Source: Candidatus Tabaqchalia intestinavium (GTDB taxonomy: Bacteria > Bacillota > Clostridia > Oscillospirales > CAJFTT01). Taken from it: a DNA stretch of 34,462 nt. The DNA is taken from contig CAJFTT010000043.1 of the NCBI GenBank assembly GCA_904420005.1, forward strand, positions 1 to 34,462, given 5' to 3'. Positions 23,612 through 34,438 of this stretch are shown in pieces. The translations under genes and the position numbers were made by a program. The first letter of the stretch is position 1; each line of letters opens with the position of its first letter. The notes beneath the pieces were generated by a model. That model searched no databases. It was given only the letters and a program-made list of their open reading frames with translations, and was not told where the DNA came from.

Positions 23612-24412
23612 ATGCACAGCTGCAAGACAAAATATCCCACACTTATGCTGCACGGCGTAGGCGTGCGAGACGGCGGAACCGGCTGCTGGGGCCGCATCCC
23701 GGCGGCGCTGCGGGCGCGCGGCGCGCGCGTGGTGTTCGGCGGGCAGGATGCCTGGGGCACCATCGAAGAGAATGCGCGCGTTTTGCAGAAAATGGTGCTG
23801 CGCGTGCTCCGGCGCACCCGCGCCGAACGCGTGAATCTGCTGGCGCACTCCAAAGGCGGCTTAGACGCCCGCTATCTCATCTCCACACTGGGCATGGAGG
23901 CGCAGATCGCCAGCCTGACCACCATCTCCACGCCGCATCACGGGAGCAGCGTCGCCGATTGGATTTACAGCGCCTAGCCGGATGCCGGGCGGCGCATAAT
24001 CGCGCGGGGCGCCGACTGGTTCTATCGCCGGCTGGGCGATCTGACGCCGGATATTCTCGCCGCAGGACGGCAGCTAACCTCCGACTATGTGGCGCAATTT
24101 AATCGATCAAATCCCGATCGGCCGCAGGTATTTTACCAAAGCTGCGCGGGCGTGATCTCCTCCCCTGTGCAAGAGCCTCTGCTGACTGTCCCCTTCCTGA
24201 TTCTGCAGAAAACAGAAGGCGCAAACGACGGGCTGGTTTCCATACGCAGCGCGCGCTGGGGGACGTTTGCGGGCGTCTGGCACGGCATGTCGCATTACGA
24301 CGAGGTGGACCTGCGCCGGCGCATGCGCGGCCGCTGGAAACGAGCGGGCGGGCCGGATGTGGTCACGCTATATTGCCGCCTGTTGGCGCGGCTGGCTGCG
24401 CATGGATGTTGA
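23612..24412 (+). pseudogene. Alpha/beta-hydrolase lipase gene interrupted by one in-frame TAG
   Basis: A single open frame of 267 codons would encode a secretion-signal-free lipase or esterase, but codon 122 is TAG (23975-23977). Before it lie the oxyanion HGVG and the nucleophile elbow AHSKGG with Ser80. After it, in the same frame, come the Asp of GANDGLVS and the His of GMSHYDEVDL, completing the catalytic triad. The first 121 residues alone therefore cannot form the enzyme. GGGAGGGAG precedes the ATG and a good promoter lies upstream, so expression signals are intact and the mutation looks recent. TAG is used as a normal stop in sdpR, so general reassignment is unlikely. A base-call error is the other explanation. 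Confidence 0.78.
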
Positions 24413-24789
24413 TCTCAGGGGAGCCGGCCGGCGCTGCGCCCCGCAGAAACGCCATGGGCTCGCTCTTCCTCTGAAACCAGCGCAGTGAAATTTGCTCTTA
24501 TGCCGGTTGCTACACGCTTCACAGTCTGCAAGATGGCGAAGTTTCCGGTTTCTACTAACCCCCGCGACGCTCTTTTCACCGCAGCGGCGGCGGGCCAAGC
24601 AAGTTTCCGCCGCGCCAGGCTGCATAAGCGGGCAAACCCGCCGGCGAATCGGCGCCTTGCCCAGCTTCCAGAAAAACCGTTTGCTTTTTGTTCCCTAATC
24701 GCGCATGCGATTTCCGTTTTTCTGCCCGCCACTTAAATGCAGCCTGCCATTTTCGTCCCTCTTTTTACCCGGCGAAAACAGCAGCAACA
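24413..24789. other. Gene-free stretch after the lipase gene
   Basis: No gene or RNA could be supported. Open frames on both strands are GC-driven and have no ribosome binding site or family match. The only structure is the terminator that follows. Confidence 0.5.
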
Positions 24790-24824
24790 AAAAGCGCGAA
24801 AGAGAAAATCTCTTTCGCGCTTTT
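24790..24824. terminator. Bidirectional terminator between lipase and DUF378 genes
   Basis: A perfect 15-bp stem (24790-24804 with 24810-24824) with a 5-nt loop. T-runs occur on both strands (TTTT rightwards, five T leftwards), so it can serve the convergent lipase and DUF378 genes. Confidence 0.88.
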
Positions 24825-24877
24825 CTGCATTGGGTTAATCGCACATTCCCGCCAAAGGAGATTTGACCGGCCGGGAA

Positions 24878-25093
24878 TTATCGATGCTCACTGTCAAGCA
24901 CGTCCCGCTCGCGGAACAGAAGGGATACGCACCAAATACCGGCGATTGCCACAAGCGTGTAAATCACACGGGCGATGATCGCAGCCTGGCCGCCAAACAG
25001 CCCCGCGACGATATCATATTGGAAAATCCCGATGCTGCCCCAGTTGAGCGCGCCGATGATGACAAGGATCAGAGCGATTCGATCCAATACCAT
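24878..25093 (-). CDS. DUF378 small membrane protein
   Basis: A 71-aa membrane protein with two hydrophobic helices (about 3-22 and 38-60), separated by a loop carrying the family core GALNWGSIGIFQYDIVAGLFGG. The function of DUF378 is unknown. The ATG at 25093 is chosen because GAGGAG lies nine bases upstream and family members begin there with a short residue stretch before the helix; the upstream extension has no family support. It lies 93 nt downstream of the last ATPase gene with no obvious terminator between, so read-through from that operon is possible. Confidence 0.88.
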   Translation of the reverse strand: MVLDRIALILVIIGALNWGSIGIFQYDIVAGLFGGQAAIIARVIYTLVAIAGIWCVSLLFRERDVLDSEHR

Positions 25094-25186
25094 CCCTATC
25101 AACTCCTCAAAAAAGGTTGAAAATAAAGAGCGCGTAAAACGCAAATACTCCAATTTTCATTGATAGTATGGCCGGAACCAAAACAA

Positions 25187-25822
25187 TTATTCGATGGGAT
25201 TTTCCTCCGCTTTTTTGCGTTCTTTTGTTTTTTTGATGACTTTCAGGCGGGAGAATTCCTCGCGCTCTTTCTCTTCCAGCGCGCCGGTGATGAATTTGAC
25301 GTTTTGCTCAAAATTGGGGATGATAATATTCTTGAGCGCATTGGAGCGCTTCTGCGTTTTTTTGATGGCGTTGGCCAGCCGGTAAACGCTCGTCTCCACC
25401 TGCGCCAGCTGCGCGGTCAGGCGCTTGACCTCCAGGAAAGACAGATACGCCACATCCAGCTGGGAGTTAGAAGCCGAAAGGCTGTAATACGGCGCAGGCT
25501 CGGTTTCTTCCAGCGATACCATCGGGATTTCAACGCCCATGACGCTGCGATATTCCACCTTGAGCGATTCCTCCACCGGGAACGCTGCGGCCCGCTGCAG
25601 CACGCCCATCGTAATGTTGGCATTCTGCAGCGCACGGTACGCGGTGGCGAACGTTTTGTCAATTTTTTCCTGAATCTCCGTCGCGGAAGAAATGAGATCC
25701 ATCATTTCCCGCACGAGGATATTGCGCTTTCGGTCGAGCAGATCATACCCCGACTTTGCCAGCGTGAGCGATTTTTTAAGATTGATGAGATTGCCTTTTG
25801 TGGGAAACACCTGATCGGCCAT
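25187..25822 (-). CDS. atpD: V/A-type ATP synthase subunit D
   Basis: Central rotor stalk subunit that turns inside the A3B3 head and couples it to the membrane ring. The 211-aa protein has the long N- and C-terminal coiled-coil helices expected: PTKGNLINLKKSLTLAKSGYDLL at the start and RLTAQLAQVETSVYRLANAIKKTQKRSNALKN near 125-160, ending in a lysine/glutamate-rich tail. GAGGGTG precedes the ATG at 25822. It is the last gene of the ATPase operon, 40 nt after atpB. Confidence 0.95.
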   Translation of the reverse strand: MADQVFPTKGNLINLKKSLTLAKSGYDLLDRKRNILVREMMDLISSATEIQEKIDKTFATAYRALQNANITMGVLQRAAAFPVEESLKVEYRSVMGVEIPMVSLEETEPAPYYSLSASNSQLDVAYLSFLEVKRLTAQLAQVETSVYRLANAIKKTQKRSNALKNIIIPNFEQNVKFITGALEEKEREEFSRLKVIKKTKERKKAEENPIE

Positions 25823-25862
25823 TGCGTTTCACCCTCTTTCCGGAATGTTGCCGTCCAGCGCG

Positions 25863-27254
25863 TTACGCCTGCGCGGCGGACGCGGGATGGTAATACTTCT
25901 GCAGCGTCTCGCTGTCGACACGGTCCAGCTCCGTCGCGGGCAGGATGGACAGCAGATTCCATCCCAGCTCCAGCGTCTGCTCCATCGTGCGGTTCTCATG
26001 CGGGTCCTGCTGCAGGAATTCCTGCTCGAAGCGTTTGCCGAACTGCATATAGAGCTTATCAACATCGGACAGCTCGTCTTCGCCGATGACCGAAGCCAAC
26101 GCACGCGCATCCTGCACCTTGGCATAGGAAGCGAACAGCTGATTGGAAAGCGCGGGATGATCCGCGCGCGTGAAGCCTTCGCCGATGCCGTCCTTCATCA
26201 GGCGCGACAGCGACGGCAGCGTCGACACCGGCGGATAAACGCCCGCGGCGTGCAGCGCACGGTCCAGCACGATCTGGCCCTCCGTGATATAGCCCGTCAG
26301 GTCAGGGATGGGGTGCGTGATATCGTCGTTGGGCATGGTGAGGATGGGGATCTGCGTGACGGAGCCTTCCCGTCCCTCGATCATGCCGGCGCGCTCATAC
26401 AGCGACGCCAGATCGGAATACAAATAGCCGGGGTAACCTTTCCGGCCGGGGATCTCGTTTTTGGACGAGGACAGCTCGCGCAGCGCCTCACAATAGGACG
26501 TAATATCCGTCATGACGACCAACACATGCATGTTCTTCTCAAACGCCAGGTACTCTGCGGCGGTCAGCGCACAGCGCGGCGTGAGAATACGCTCGATGAT
26601 GGGATCGTTGGACAGGTTGAGGAACATAACCACGCGCGAAAGCGTGCCACTCTCCTCAAACTGGCGGCGGAAATAATCGGCGACGTCATTTTTGACGCCC
26701 ATCGCCGCGAACACGATGCCGAACTGCTTGCCCTCATCGCCCGCGATACGAGCCTGGCGCACAATCTGCACGGCCAGCTCGTTATGCGGCATGCCGCTGC
26801 CGGAAAAGATCGGCAGCTTCTGCCCGCGGATGAGCGTGGCCAGCGCGTCAATGGAGGAAATACCCGTGTGGATATAGTTGCGCGGATAAACGCGGGAAAC
26901 CGGATTGATGGGCAGGCCATTGATGTCCTGGCGCTTCTCAGGGAAAATCTCCCCCAGCCCGTCGATCGGGCGGCCGGCGCCGTTGAAAATCCGGCCCATC
27001 AGCTCGCCGGACAGCGGCAGCTCCATCGGATGGCCCGTGAAGCGAATGCGCGTATTCTTGAGCGAGAGGCCATTGGTACCTTCAAACACCTGGATGACCG
27101 CGCGGTCTCCCTCGAGCGTGACCACCCGGCCGGTGCGTGTCTCTCCCCCGTCCGTTTCAATAGAAACCACTTCGTCATAAGACGCGCCCTCGACGCCCTC
27201 AATGGCTACCAGGGGACCGTTGATTTCCTGCAGGCCGATATATTTCAGACTCAA
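25863..27254 (-). CDS. atpB: V/A-type ATP synthase subunit B
   Basis: Non-catalytic nucleotide-binding subunit of the A3B3 head. The 463-aa protein starts [20 protein letters not shown] and includes [17 protein letters not shown] (about 149-165) and the [15 protein letters not shown] segment, as in B subunits, which lack a true P-loop. The start codon is TTG at 27254 with GGAGGG seven bases upstream, unusual but well placed. The gene is 37 nt downstream of atpA and 40 nt upstream of atpD. Confidence 0.97.
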   Translation of the reverse strand: MSLKYIGLQEINGPLVAIEGVEGASYDEVVSIETDGGETRTGRVVTLEGDRAVIQVFEGTNGLSLKNTRIRFTGHPMELPLSGELMGRIFNGAGRPIDGLGEIFPEKRQDINGLPINPVSRVYPRNYIHTGISSIDALATLIRGQKLPIFSGSGMPHNELAVQIVRQARIAGDEGKQFGIVFAAMGVKNDVADYFRRQFEESGTLSRVVMFLNLSNDPIIERILTPRCALTAAEYLAFEKNMHVLVVMTDITSYCEALRELSSSKNEIPGRKGYPGYLYSDLASLYERAGMIEGREGSVTQIPILTMPNDDITHPIPDLTGYITEGQIVLDRALHAAGVYPPVSTLPSLSRLMKDGIGEGFTRADHPALSNQLFASYAKVQDARALASVIGEDELSDVDKLYMQFGKRFEQEFLQQDPHENRTMEQTLELGWNLLSILPATELDRVDSETLQKYYHPASAAQA

Positions 27255-27291
27255 AAGTCAGCCCTCCAATCTGTTGATTTGCCGGCTCGCC

Positions 27292-29055
<1,764 letters not shown>

Positions 29056-29179
29056 AACACACACCTCGTTTTTCAATCTCTGTTCCGCGCTGCGGAGAAG
29101 CGCCGGTTGACCGCAGGACAGGCGCGCGCCCACCGGAAAGGAGCTCATCTCCGCGCGACAAACCGCTCCCCGTGCAGGA

Positions 29180-29773
29180 TCACTGCGCGGCGTCTACGGT
29201 GAAATGGGAATGCTCTGTAAACCACGCGCGCTGCTGCGCGAGACGCTCATCCAGCGTTTCATCCAGCAGCAGACCGCCGTCGCGCAGCCGAAAACCGCCC
29301 AGTTGGATCGTGTTATCCGCCTCGACCGCCGCCGTGGCTTGCAATGCCTCCAGCGCCTGCCGCACCCGCGCGGTATCCTCTGCCCGCGCCAGCACCACAG
29401 CGCCTTTCTGCAGCCGGTCGAGATGCTTCCGCAACGATCGCTGCAAAAACGCCGTGTACTCCTCCGAGGCGACAAACGCCTCGATTCTCTCCTGCACATG
29501 GTCAAACAGCTGCTGCGTCAGTCGGTCTCGCAGTCCAATCACTTCGCGTTTGGCCGCGAGATCGGCGAAAGAAATTTCCCGACTGCTCGCCATGGCGTCC
29601 GCTTCGATCTCCTTGCGGATGGCCTCGTGGATCTCTCCAAGCGCAGCCGTCTCTGCTGCTGCGAACTGCGTTTTTGCTGTTTCGTCCGCTTCTTTGGTAA
29701 GCGCATCGCACCATTCGTTGACCTCGTCGAGGATCACCTTGGAGAATTGCGCCAGTTTTTGCTCTGTATCCAT
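29180..29773 (-). CDS. atpE: V/A-type ATP synthase subunit E
   Basis: Peripheral stalk subunit that forms a coiled-coil pair with the G/H subunit and holds the A3B3 head still. The 197-aa protein has a long charged N-terminal helix rich in Ala, Glu and Lys (residues about 10-80) and a mixed globular C-terminal half, as in NtpE proteins. Overall similarity is low, as is normal for stalk subunits, so the call rests on layout and gene order. GGAAGGGG lies upstream of the ATG at 29773. Between atpF and atpA. Confidence 0.88.
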   Translation of the reverse strand: MDTEQKLAQFSKVILDEVNEWCDALTKEADETAKTQFAAAETAALGEIHEAIRKEIEADAMASSREISFADLAAKREVIGLRDRLTQQLFDHVQERIEAFVASEEYTAFLQRSLRKHLDRLQKGAVVLARAEDTARVRQALEALQATAAVEADNTIQLGGFRLRDGGLLLDETLDERLAQQRAWFTEHSHFTVDAAQ

Positions 29774-29818
29774 ACCAGATGCCCCTTCCTTTCCGTGAGG
29801 TCAGCCGCGCGGCCGGCG

Positions 29819-30127
29819 TCAGATTTTCACGCCGATCGCGTCGCGGACATAGCGCGTAATCGAATCTTTCGCCCGGCCGGATCCATGCCGATCCGGGATC
29901 TCCGCGATGAGCGGACGGCGATATTTCAGCTTCATGTCGTAGACCAGCTGCGGGCAAAGCGCGATGAGCTTCTCCGTGATGAGCACAATGCCGATGTCGC
30001 GGTTTTCCACCGCGGCGCGCAGCGCCGTCTCCACCTCTTCCGGCGTATGAGCGACGCAGCCCTCGATGCCGGACAGCCGCATGCCGATCTGCGTATCGAT
30101 ATTATCGCTGATAAGATAGAATTTCAT
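29819..30127 (-). CDS. atpF: V/A-type ATP synthase subunit F
   Basis: Small central-stalk subunit that binds subunit D and modulates rotation. The 102-aa protein begins MKFYLISDNIDTQIGMRLSG, the usual start, and contains DIGIVLITEKLIALCPQLV (about residues 44-62). The ATG at 30127 follows GGGGAG; the upstream extension to 30178 is not family-like. Located 45 nt upstream of atpE and 90 nt after atpK. Confidence 0.93.
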   Translation of the reverse strand: MKFYLISDNIDTQIGMRLSGIEGCVAHTPEEVETALRAAVENRDIGIVLITEKLIALCPQLVYDMKLKYRRPLIAEIPDRHGSGRAKDSITRYVRDAIGVKI

Positions 30128-30217
30128 AGTTGCTCCCCGTGCCTTTCCGCCTGGAATGCCGCCTGTCACCTGTCGCATGGGACTATGCAGCGGCTTCTCC
30201 GGTGATGCGTCTGCGCG

Positions 30218-30697
30218 TCACCCAATTTTGCCGAGGATGATGAAGCCGAGGATCAGGCCGTACAGCGCGACGCCTTCGCCCATAGCCACGAAGATCAGCG
30301 CCTTCGCCAGCATCTTCGGCTCTTCGCTCGTCGCGCCAATGGCAGCGGAGGAACCGGCGGAAACTGCGATACCGGCGCCCAGCGCAGACGCGCCTGTCGC
30401 CAACGCAGCGGCAAGATAGCCCAGGCCGGCTGCGAGGGAGTCGGGATCGGTCATGCCGTCGTCCTCCTGCGTTTCGGTCTGGCTAGCTTCCGGCGCGGTC
30501 GCATCCTCTGCGAACGCCATACCCGCCGCGGGCAGCGCAAGCGCAGAAACCACAATCAGGCCGAAGCAGACAAGATTGACCGCCAGCGCCCGCCGCGTGC
30601 GGCGCAGCGTGAGCCGGTTACCGGTCTTGAGAACATAGGCCACGGAACCGGCGATCAGCGCGATCAGGGCAACCAGAATGATGGTGGAAACGTTCAT
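30218..30697 (-). CDS. atpK: V/A-type ATP synthase subunit K (membrane ring)
   Basis: Proteolipid of the rotating membrane ring. The 159-aa protein has two N-terminal helices (about 5-25 and 41-66, the second ending in an AFA-like stretch), an acidic linker and a typical C-terminal helical hairpin with GLGYLAAALATGASALGAGI (about 90-109) and FVAMGEGVALYGLILGFIIL. Glu141 is the ion-binding carboxylate. In place of the sodium-type Gln of the first hairpin helix there is a Val (GAGIAV), and the residue after Glu141 is Gly, not Ser or Thr. GGGAGG precedes the ATG. The four-helix layout with a long N-terminal part is common in Clostridia. Confidence 0.95.
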   Translation of the reverse strand: MNVSTIILVALIALIAGSVAYVLKTGNRLTLRRTRRALAVNLVCFGLIVVSALALPAAGMAFAEDATAPEASQTETQEDDGMTDPDSLAAGLGYLAAALATGASALGAGIAVSAGSSAAIGATSEEPKMLAKALIFVAMGEGVALYGLILGFIILGKIG

Positions 30698-30721
30698 GAT
30701 GTAATCCTCCCAAAATTGATT

Positions 30722-32674
30722 TTAAGATTTATTCCCAAGCCCGGCCGAATCCAGGCATGCAGGTTGATATTCCTTGCCTTCCCCGGCATAAAACCGGCTG
30801 AACACTTCGTAGAACTGCAACCGGAGCACCTGGATCGCGACGATCAAGCCCTCCATCCCGATGACGAACAAGTTGCCGATCACCAGCACCACGGGGTTAT
30901 TGGAGCCGTTGGCGCCCTCCGCCAGCAGAAACACCACCGACATCATGAACGCATGGCTCATCGTGAAGGCGCCGACGCGCAGAAACGACAGCGTATTGGT
31001 GATGAAGCTGAGCACAATCTCAAACAGCTCGAAGAAATTCTGCACAATGAATTCGACGATCCCCTGCTTTTCATGGCTGGGCTTGCGCGCGACCAGACGG
31101 GAGAGCGGCTCCCGCAGAAAAATCAGCAGCAGCGGCACACCGATGAGCAGGATAATATAAACCGGCGACAGCAGATTCTTGTCAAACAGGAACAGGAACA
31201 CCACGGCAAGCATCGCGGACAGATAGAAGATCAAGCCAGCCAGTCCGTTCTGGCTGAAGAATGCTTTGCCGAAATCGCGCTGCTTGATGCCGTTGATGAT
31301 GTTCGCGATGATGCCGACCGCGATGAGAATCACGCCGACCGCCACAGCGGAATAAAGGATCGTGTTGGTGTTGGAGGCCGCCGTAACCTCAAACGGCTTG
31401 CCCGGCAATCCGAACACTGTCTGGTAGAACCCGTCGAGCATCTCCTCATTGCCGAACACCGAGCCGAACAGCACGCCGAACACCATCGACGAGCAGCCGA
31501 CCACCATAAGGATTTTACCCAGCCCCATTTTCAGGAATTTCGCCATCAAAAAGCCCGCCAGCACCAGCACCGCACCATGCCCAAGGTCGCCGAACATCAC
31601 GCCGAACAGCAGCGTATAGGTCAACGCGACCAACGGAGTGGGATCCAGCTCGTTATACGATGGCGTGCCATACATTTTGACAAACATCTCAAATGGACGC
31701 ACGAGGAAATTGTTGCGTAGCTTGGTGGGCGGCGTGAGCGTCTCGGCATATCCGCCCTCGCACAGCTCACCCGTCACATCCGCCATCGGCTCGAGGGCCT
31801 GCAGAAACGCTTTCTCATCCCGCACGCCGATCCAACCGATCAGGTGAAATTCTCCCTCTTTTTTCGCGGCGAAATGACGCAGTTCATAAAACTCCCGCAG
31901 ATACTTGATCCGGCAGAACAAGCCGCGCAACGTTTCGTCATGCGCTTTGAGAAAATCGCCCAGCGCATCTTCCTTCTGTTGGATGGCAGCGAGCGTTTCT
32001 TTCTGCGCCGTCTCGAACGCGGCATAAGCCTCACGGGGCGTACCGTGCGCTGCGTCTGGAACGTAGAAGCGCTCGTAATACAGAGAAGAAAAGATCTCAT
32101 CCACACTCGCGGCGAAAGAAACGGGTGTGAAGTACACACCCCAAACATAATCCTTCTCAATACTCGACGGCAGAAATAGCAGATACGGATTATCATCATA
32201 CAACCGCAACTTGTCGTAATTCTCCCGCGGCAGACGCCCGAACCGGATCTTGATATGTTTCATGGCGAAAATATCGTCCAGCTTCACGTCCAGATTCTGG
32301 ATATGCGACAAATGCACCAGTCCCTGGGCAATTTCGGATTTTTTCGTCTGCAATGCCGCCAGCTCGTCGCTGAGAGATTTGTGCTCCGCCTCCAGCGCTT
32401 GCAACGTGGAAAGCAGCTGCCCATCCTCGGGCATCTGCGCCGGCGGCGTTTCCTTCTGCTTGACGCCCGCGGCGTTGCACAGCTCCACAACGCGTGTCAG
32501 CGGCGCTTCCCAAGGATTGACATCATCCACGGGATGGTATCCCTCCGTCGTGCGCAGCACGCTGGTCGCCGGCTCGAGCTGAAAGCATCCGGTACTGCAG
32601 CAGGCGCGCAACGCATCGTCAAACTGTGCGATAGCGCCGGAAACATGGTACAGCTTCATCCGTTCAATAGCCAT
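30722..32674 (-). CDS. atpI: V/A-type ATP synthase subunit I (a-type)
   Basis: Stator subunit whose membrane half forms the ion channel beside the K ring. The 650-aa protein has a soluble N-terminal half with coiled-coil stretches (about 85-120 and 205-245) and a C-terminal half with eight or so helices. ALTYTLLFGVMFGDLGHGAV lies near 340, and NTLSFLRVGAFTMSHA contains Arg566, the expected essential arginine. The protein ends with the usual FYEVFSRFYAGEGKEYQP. AGGAGGTGATTTTCG before the ATG is a near-perfect ribosome binding site. Flanked by atpC (25 nt) and atpK (24 nt). Confidence 0.96.
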   Translation of the reverse strand: MAIERMKLYHVSGAIAQFDDALRACCSTGCFQLEPATSVLRTTEGYHPVDDVNPWEAPLTRVVELCNAAGVKQKETPPAQMPEDGQLLSTLQALEAEHKSLSDELAALQTKKSEIAQGLVHLSHIQNLDVKLDDIFAMKHIKIRFGRLPRENYDKLRLYDDNPYLLFLPSSIEKDYVWGVYFTPVSFAASVDEIFSSLYYERFYVPDAAHGTPREAYAAFETAQKETLAAIQQKEDALGDFLKAHDETLRGLFCRIKYLREFYELRHFAAKKEGEFHLIGWIGVRDEKAFLQALEPMADVTGELCEGGYAETLTPPTKLRNNFLVRPFEMFVKMYGTPSYNELDPTPLVALTYTLLFGVMFGDLGHGAVLVLAGFLMAKFLKMGLGKILMVVGCSSMVFGVLFGSVFGNEEMLDGFYQTVFGLPGKPFEVTAASNTNTILYSAVAVGVILIAVGIIANIINGIKQRDFGKAFFSQNGLAGLIFYLSAMLAVVFLFLFDKNLLSPVYIILLIGVPLLLIFLREPLSRLVARKPSHEKQGIVEFIVQNFFELFEIVLSFITNTLSFLRVGAFTMSHAFMMSVVFLLAEGANGSNNPVVLVIGNLFVIGMEGLIVAIQVLRLQFYEVFSRFYAGEGKEYQPACLDSAGLGNKS

Positions 32675-32699
32675 CGAAAATCACCTCCTGCAATGGAAA

Positions 32700-33764
32700 T
32701 CAGTACGCCTGATCCGGCGCGGAAACGCCGACCAGCAACCGGGAAATCTCCGCACCCGGCAGGCTGTAGCGCACGCCTTCAATCAGGCTGACAAGATTAT
32801 CCAGCTCGATCTGCCGCAGCTCGAGATACGCCGTCACCGCAGCAGCTGGAGAAGAAGCAGAGCGCAAAATGAAGCGGAACATCTCATATTTCAGCTCCAT
32901 GCCATACTCTTCCCAGTAAGCAAAATTGAAGCGGCGGAACACGCTGGCATACGGCGTGCTGGTCATCAACGTCATGGAATCATCCACCGGCGCTGTGAGC
33001 AGGTTGGAAATCGTCGCCGGCCGCAGCTTGTAACCATAGGGAATAACGATCGCACGCAACCGGTCGCCCGAAATTCCGAAGTTCCTGCGCATACGCAGGA
33101 TATTGCGAAGATTATACAGATCCGCCTGGATTCCAAAGCAACGGCGCAGCGAATCGCGCTGGCTCCCTCGGAATTCGCGGTCCACCGCGCGGAAAATACG
33201 GGAAAAATAGAACGTCCACAGGCGCGCTTCCAGCTTGAGCAAATCGGTTTTCCCGTCCGGGCCTGGCCGGACACGCCGCAGCAGCTCCTCGTAAGGCGTC
33301 CCGTGCAGCACGGCAAGCAGCTGATCGAAGCTCTTGCAGTTCGGGATCTTATACAGGTCAAAGCTCACATACTCCGCCAAATACGGCGGCAGGGAAAAAA
33401 TATAATCGGAAGGAAGGTTGGCATTGAGCAAGCTGACCGCGAGCAGAATCTGCTCAACCTCCTCCTGCTGCAAAAGGAAGCGGAAAAACGTGTCGTGCTT
33501 GTCCGGGATATAATGAAACAACCGCAGATATTCTGCAAACGCCTGCCCACGCAGCAGGTTCTCCAACTGGCCGCGATGGATGCTGTGCTCATCGATGCCG
33601 GCCAAGGCAGGGGCATAGGCGGTGTGATTTTTGAGATAGGACGCAATCTCCGGCACGCTGCGCCGATTGAGGAGGTTATGGTAATCCTCGCCGCGCAGGC
33701 GCTGGCCATAAAGCACGCGGATCTTCGCCGCAAGCGCCGTCCAGCAAGCGTCTTCACTGCGCAT
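32700..33764 (-). CDS. atpC: V/A-type ATP synthase subunit C
   Basis: Funnel-shaped socket subunit that joins the central stalk to the K ring. The 354-aa length and helical composition fit, as do the N-terminal YGQRLRGEDYHNLL (about 18-31), the FGIQADLYNLRNILRMRRNF segment (about 208-227) and the terminal region. GGGGAGAG precedes the ATG at 33764. It follows the small stalk gene by 33 nt. Subunit C placed before subunit I, instead of after E, is a common clostridial order variant. Confidence 0.92.
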   Translation of the reverse strand: MRSEDACWTALAAKIRVLYGQRLRGEDYHNLLNRRSVPEIASYLKNHTAYAPALAGIDEHSIHRGQLENLLRGQAFAEYLRLFHYIPDKHDTFFRFLLQQEEVEQILLAVSLLNANLPSDYIFSLPPYLAEYVSFDLYKIPNCKSFDQLLAVLHGTPYEELLRRVRPGPDGKTDLLKLEARLWTFYFSRIFRAVDREFRGSQRDSLRRCFGIQADLYNLRNILRMRRNFGISGDRLRAIVIPYGYKLRPATISNLLTAPVDDSMTLMTSTPYASVFRRFNFAYWEEYGMELKYEMFRFILRSASSPAAAVTAYLELRQIELDNLVSLIEGVRYSLPGAEISRLLVGVSAPDQAY

Positions 33765-33797
33765 GGCTCTCTCCCCTTTCCTGCTTGATCGGCCTGT

Positions 33798-34115
33798 TCA
33801 GCGGTCCTCTTCCAGAATGCGATGACAGATCTCGTCTGTCCAGCGGGCATTCTCTTGATCGTAAAGGCGCTGCAACGCTGCGAGCTGCTCGGCTTTCTCC
33901 CGCTCAATCTGTTCAAGCGCCGCTTTGGCCGCTCCGCTGCGCTGCGCTTTGATCTGTTCCAGCTTTTCTTTTGCGCGCTGCCGATACTGCTCACGCACCG
34001 CGGTGACGCGCGGCTCTACCTGCGCCAGTGTTTGGGCCTTGTTCTGCAGGGCAGCCTGCTTTTTCTCCTGCGCCTGCCGGTCGATCTCCACGATCCGTTC
34101 CAGGATATTCTGCAT
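33798..34115 (-). CDS. V/A-type ATP synthase G/H-type stalk subunit
   Basis: A 105-aa protein that is almost entirely one charged coiled coil (Gln/Ala/Glu/Lys/Arg-rich, residues 1-95). Such small proteins encoded first in V/A-type ATPase operons form the peripheral stalk with subunit E (called G or H). The call comes from size, coiled-coil character and position. AGGAGGGAG precedes the ATG. First gene of the operon, about 95 nt downstream of the predicted transcription start. Confidence 0.82.
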   Translation of the reverse strand: MQNILERIVEIDRQAQEKKQAALQNKAQTLAQVEPRVTAVREQYRQRAKEKLEQIKAQRSGAAKAALEQIEREKAEQLAALQRLYDQENARWTDEICHRILEEDR

Positions 34116-34214
34116 TGCCGCTCCCTCCTAAAAATCCATTCTCCACCCCACCCAGGCATTCGGCTCTCAGGCAGAAAACGAAGGAATTGCTTTTGGAATC
34201 TCCAATTCGCGCTC

Positions 34215-34243
34215 ATTATATACCTATTTATAGGAGAATGCAA
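34215..34243 (-). promoter_or_regulatory. Promoter of the ATPase operon, with a palindrome in the spacer
   Basis: Minus-strand TTGCAT (34238-34243) and TATAAT (34215-34220) are spaced by 17 nt. The spacer contains CCTATTTATAGG (34223-34234), a palindrome that could be a repressor site or just AT-rich spacer. Confidence 0.75.
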
Positions 34244-34358
34244 GTCTTAAACAGAAAAATTGCAAGGCGCGGTGAAAACAGCTGCAAAAAATCCCGCCGC
34301 TGTTGAAAATCTCCGTGCAGGCTTTCACAATACGGTTCTTTCGCAGCCGGCATCGCCT
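34244..34358. other. Gene-free stretch between ATPase promoter and right repeat
   Basis: No gene, RNA or clear hairpin is visible on either strand here. It leads into the right copy of the window-end repeat at 34359. Confidence 0.5.
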
Positions 34359-34438
34359 GTAGGATTGTCAAACATCTTGTACAGTCAGGGAAAGGAAGAA
34401 AGCAGCGAGTTTTTCTTTCGGAGAGAGCCAGCCAAGGG
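34359..34438. repeat. Right copy of ~80-bp inverted repeat
   Basis: This is the inverted partner of 1-80 (77 of 80 matching). It lies upstream of the ATPase operon promoter, in sequence with no gene. Only 24 bases follow it in the window. It includes the shared stretches TTGTCAAACATCTTGTACAG and TTTTTCTTTCGGAGAGAGCC. Origin and function are unknown. Confidence 0.9.

Noticed and set aside
23612-24412. Stop-codon reassignment (TAG as an amino acid) to explain the lipase
   Set aside because: sdpR ends in TAG in a normal place, and no suppressor or pyrrolysine tRNA is visible in the window; a point mutation is simpler.
24629-24680. GGGCAAACCCGCC stretch resembling part of a cyclic-di-GMP riboswitch
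   Set aside because: Only a short core similarity; the paired elements and the second conserved arm are absent, and no gene follows on that strand.
24415-24732. Minus-strand open frame between the lipase and DUF378 genes
   Set aside because: Same composition bias, no translation signal, no recognisable domain.
29056-29148. 31-residue N-terminal extension of ATPase subunit A
   Set aside because: The extension is unlike A subunits and GGAG abuts its ATG; the GTG at 29055 has a well-spaced GAGG and gives the normal N-terminus.
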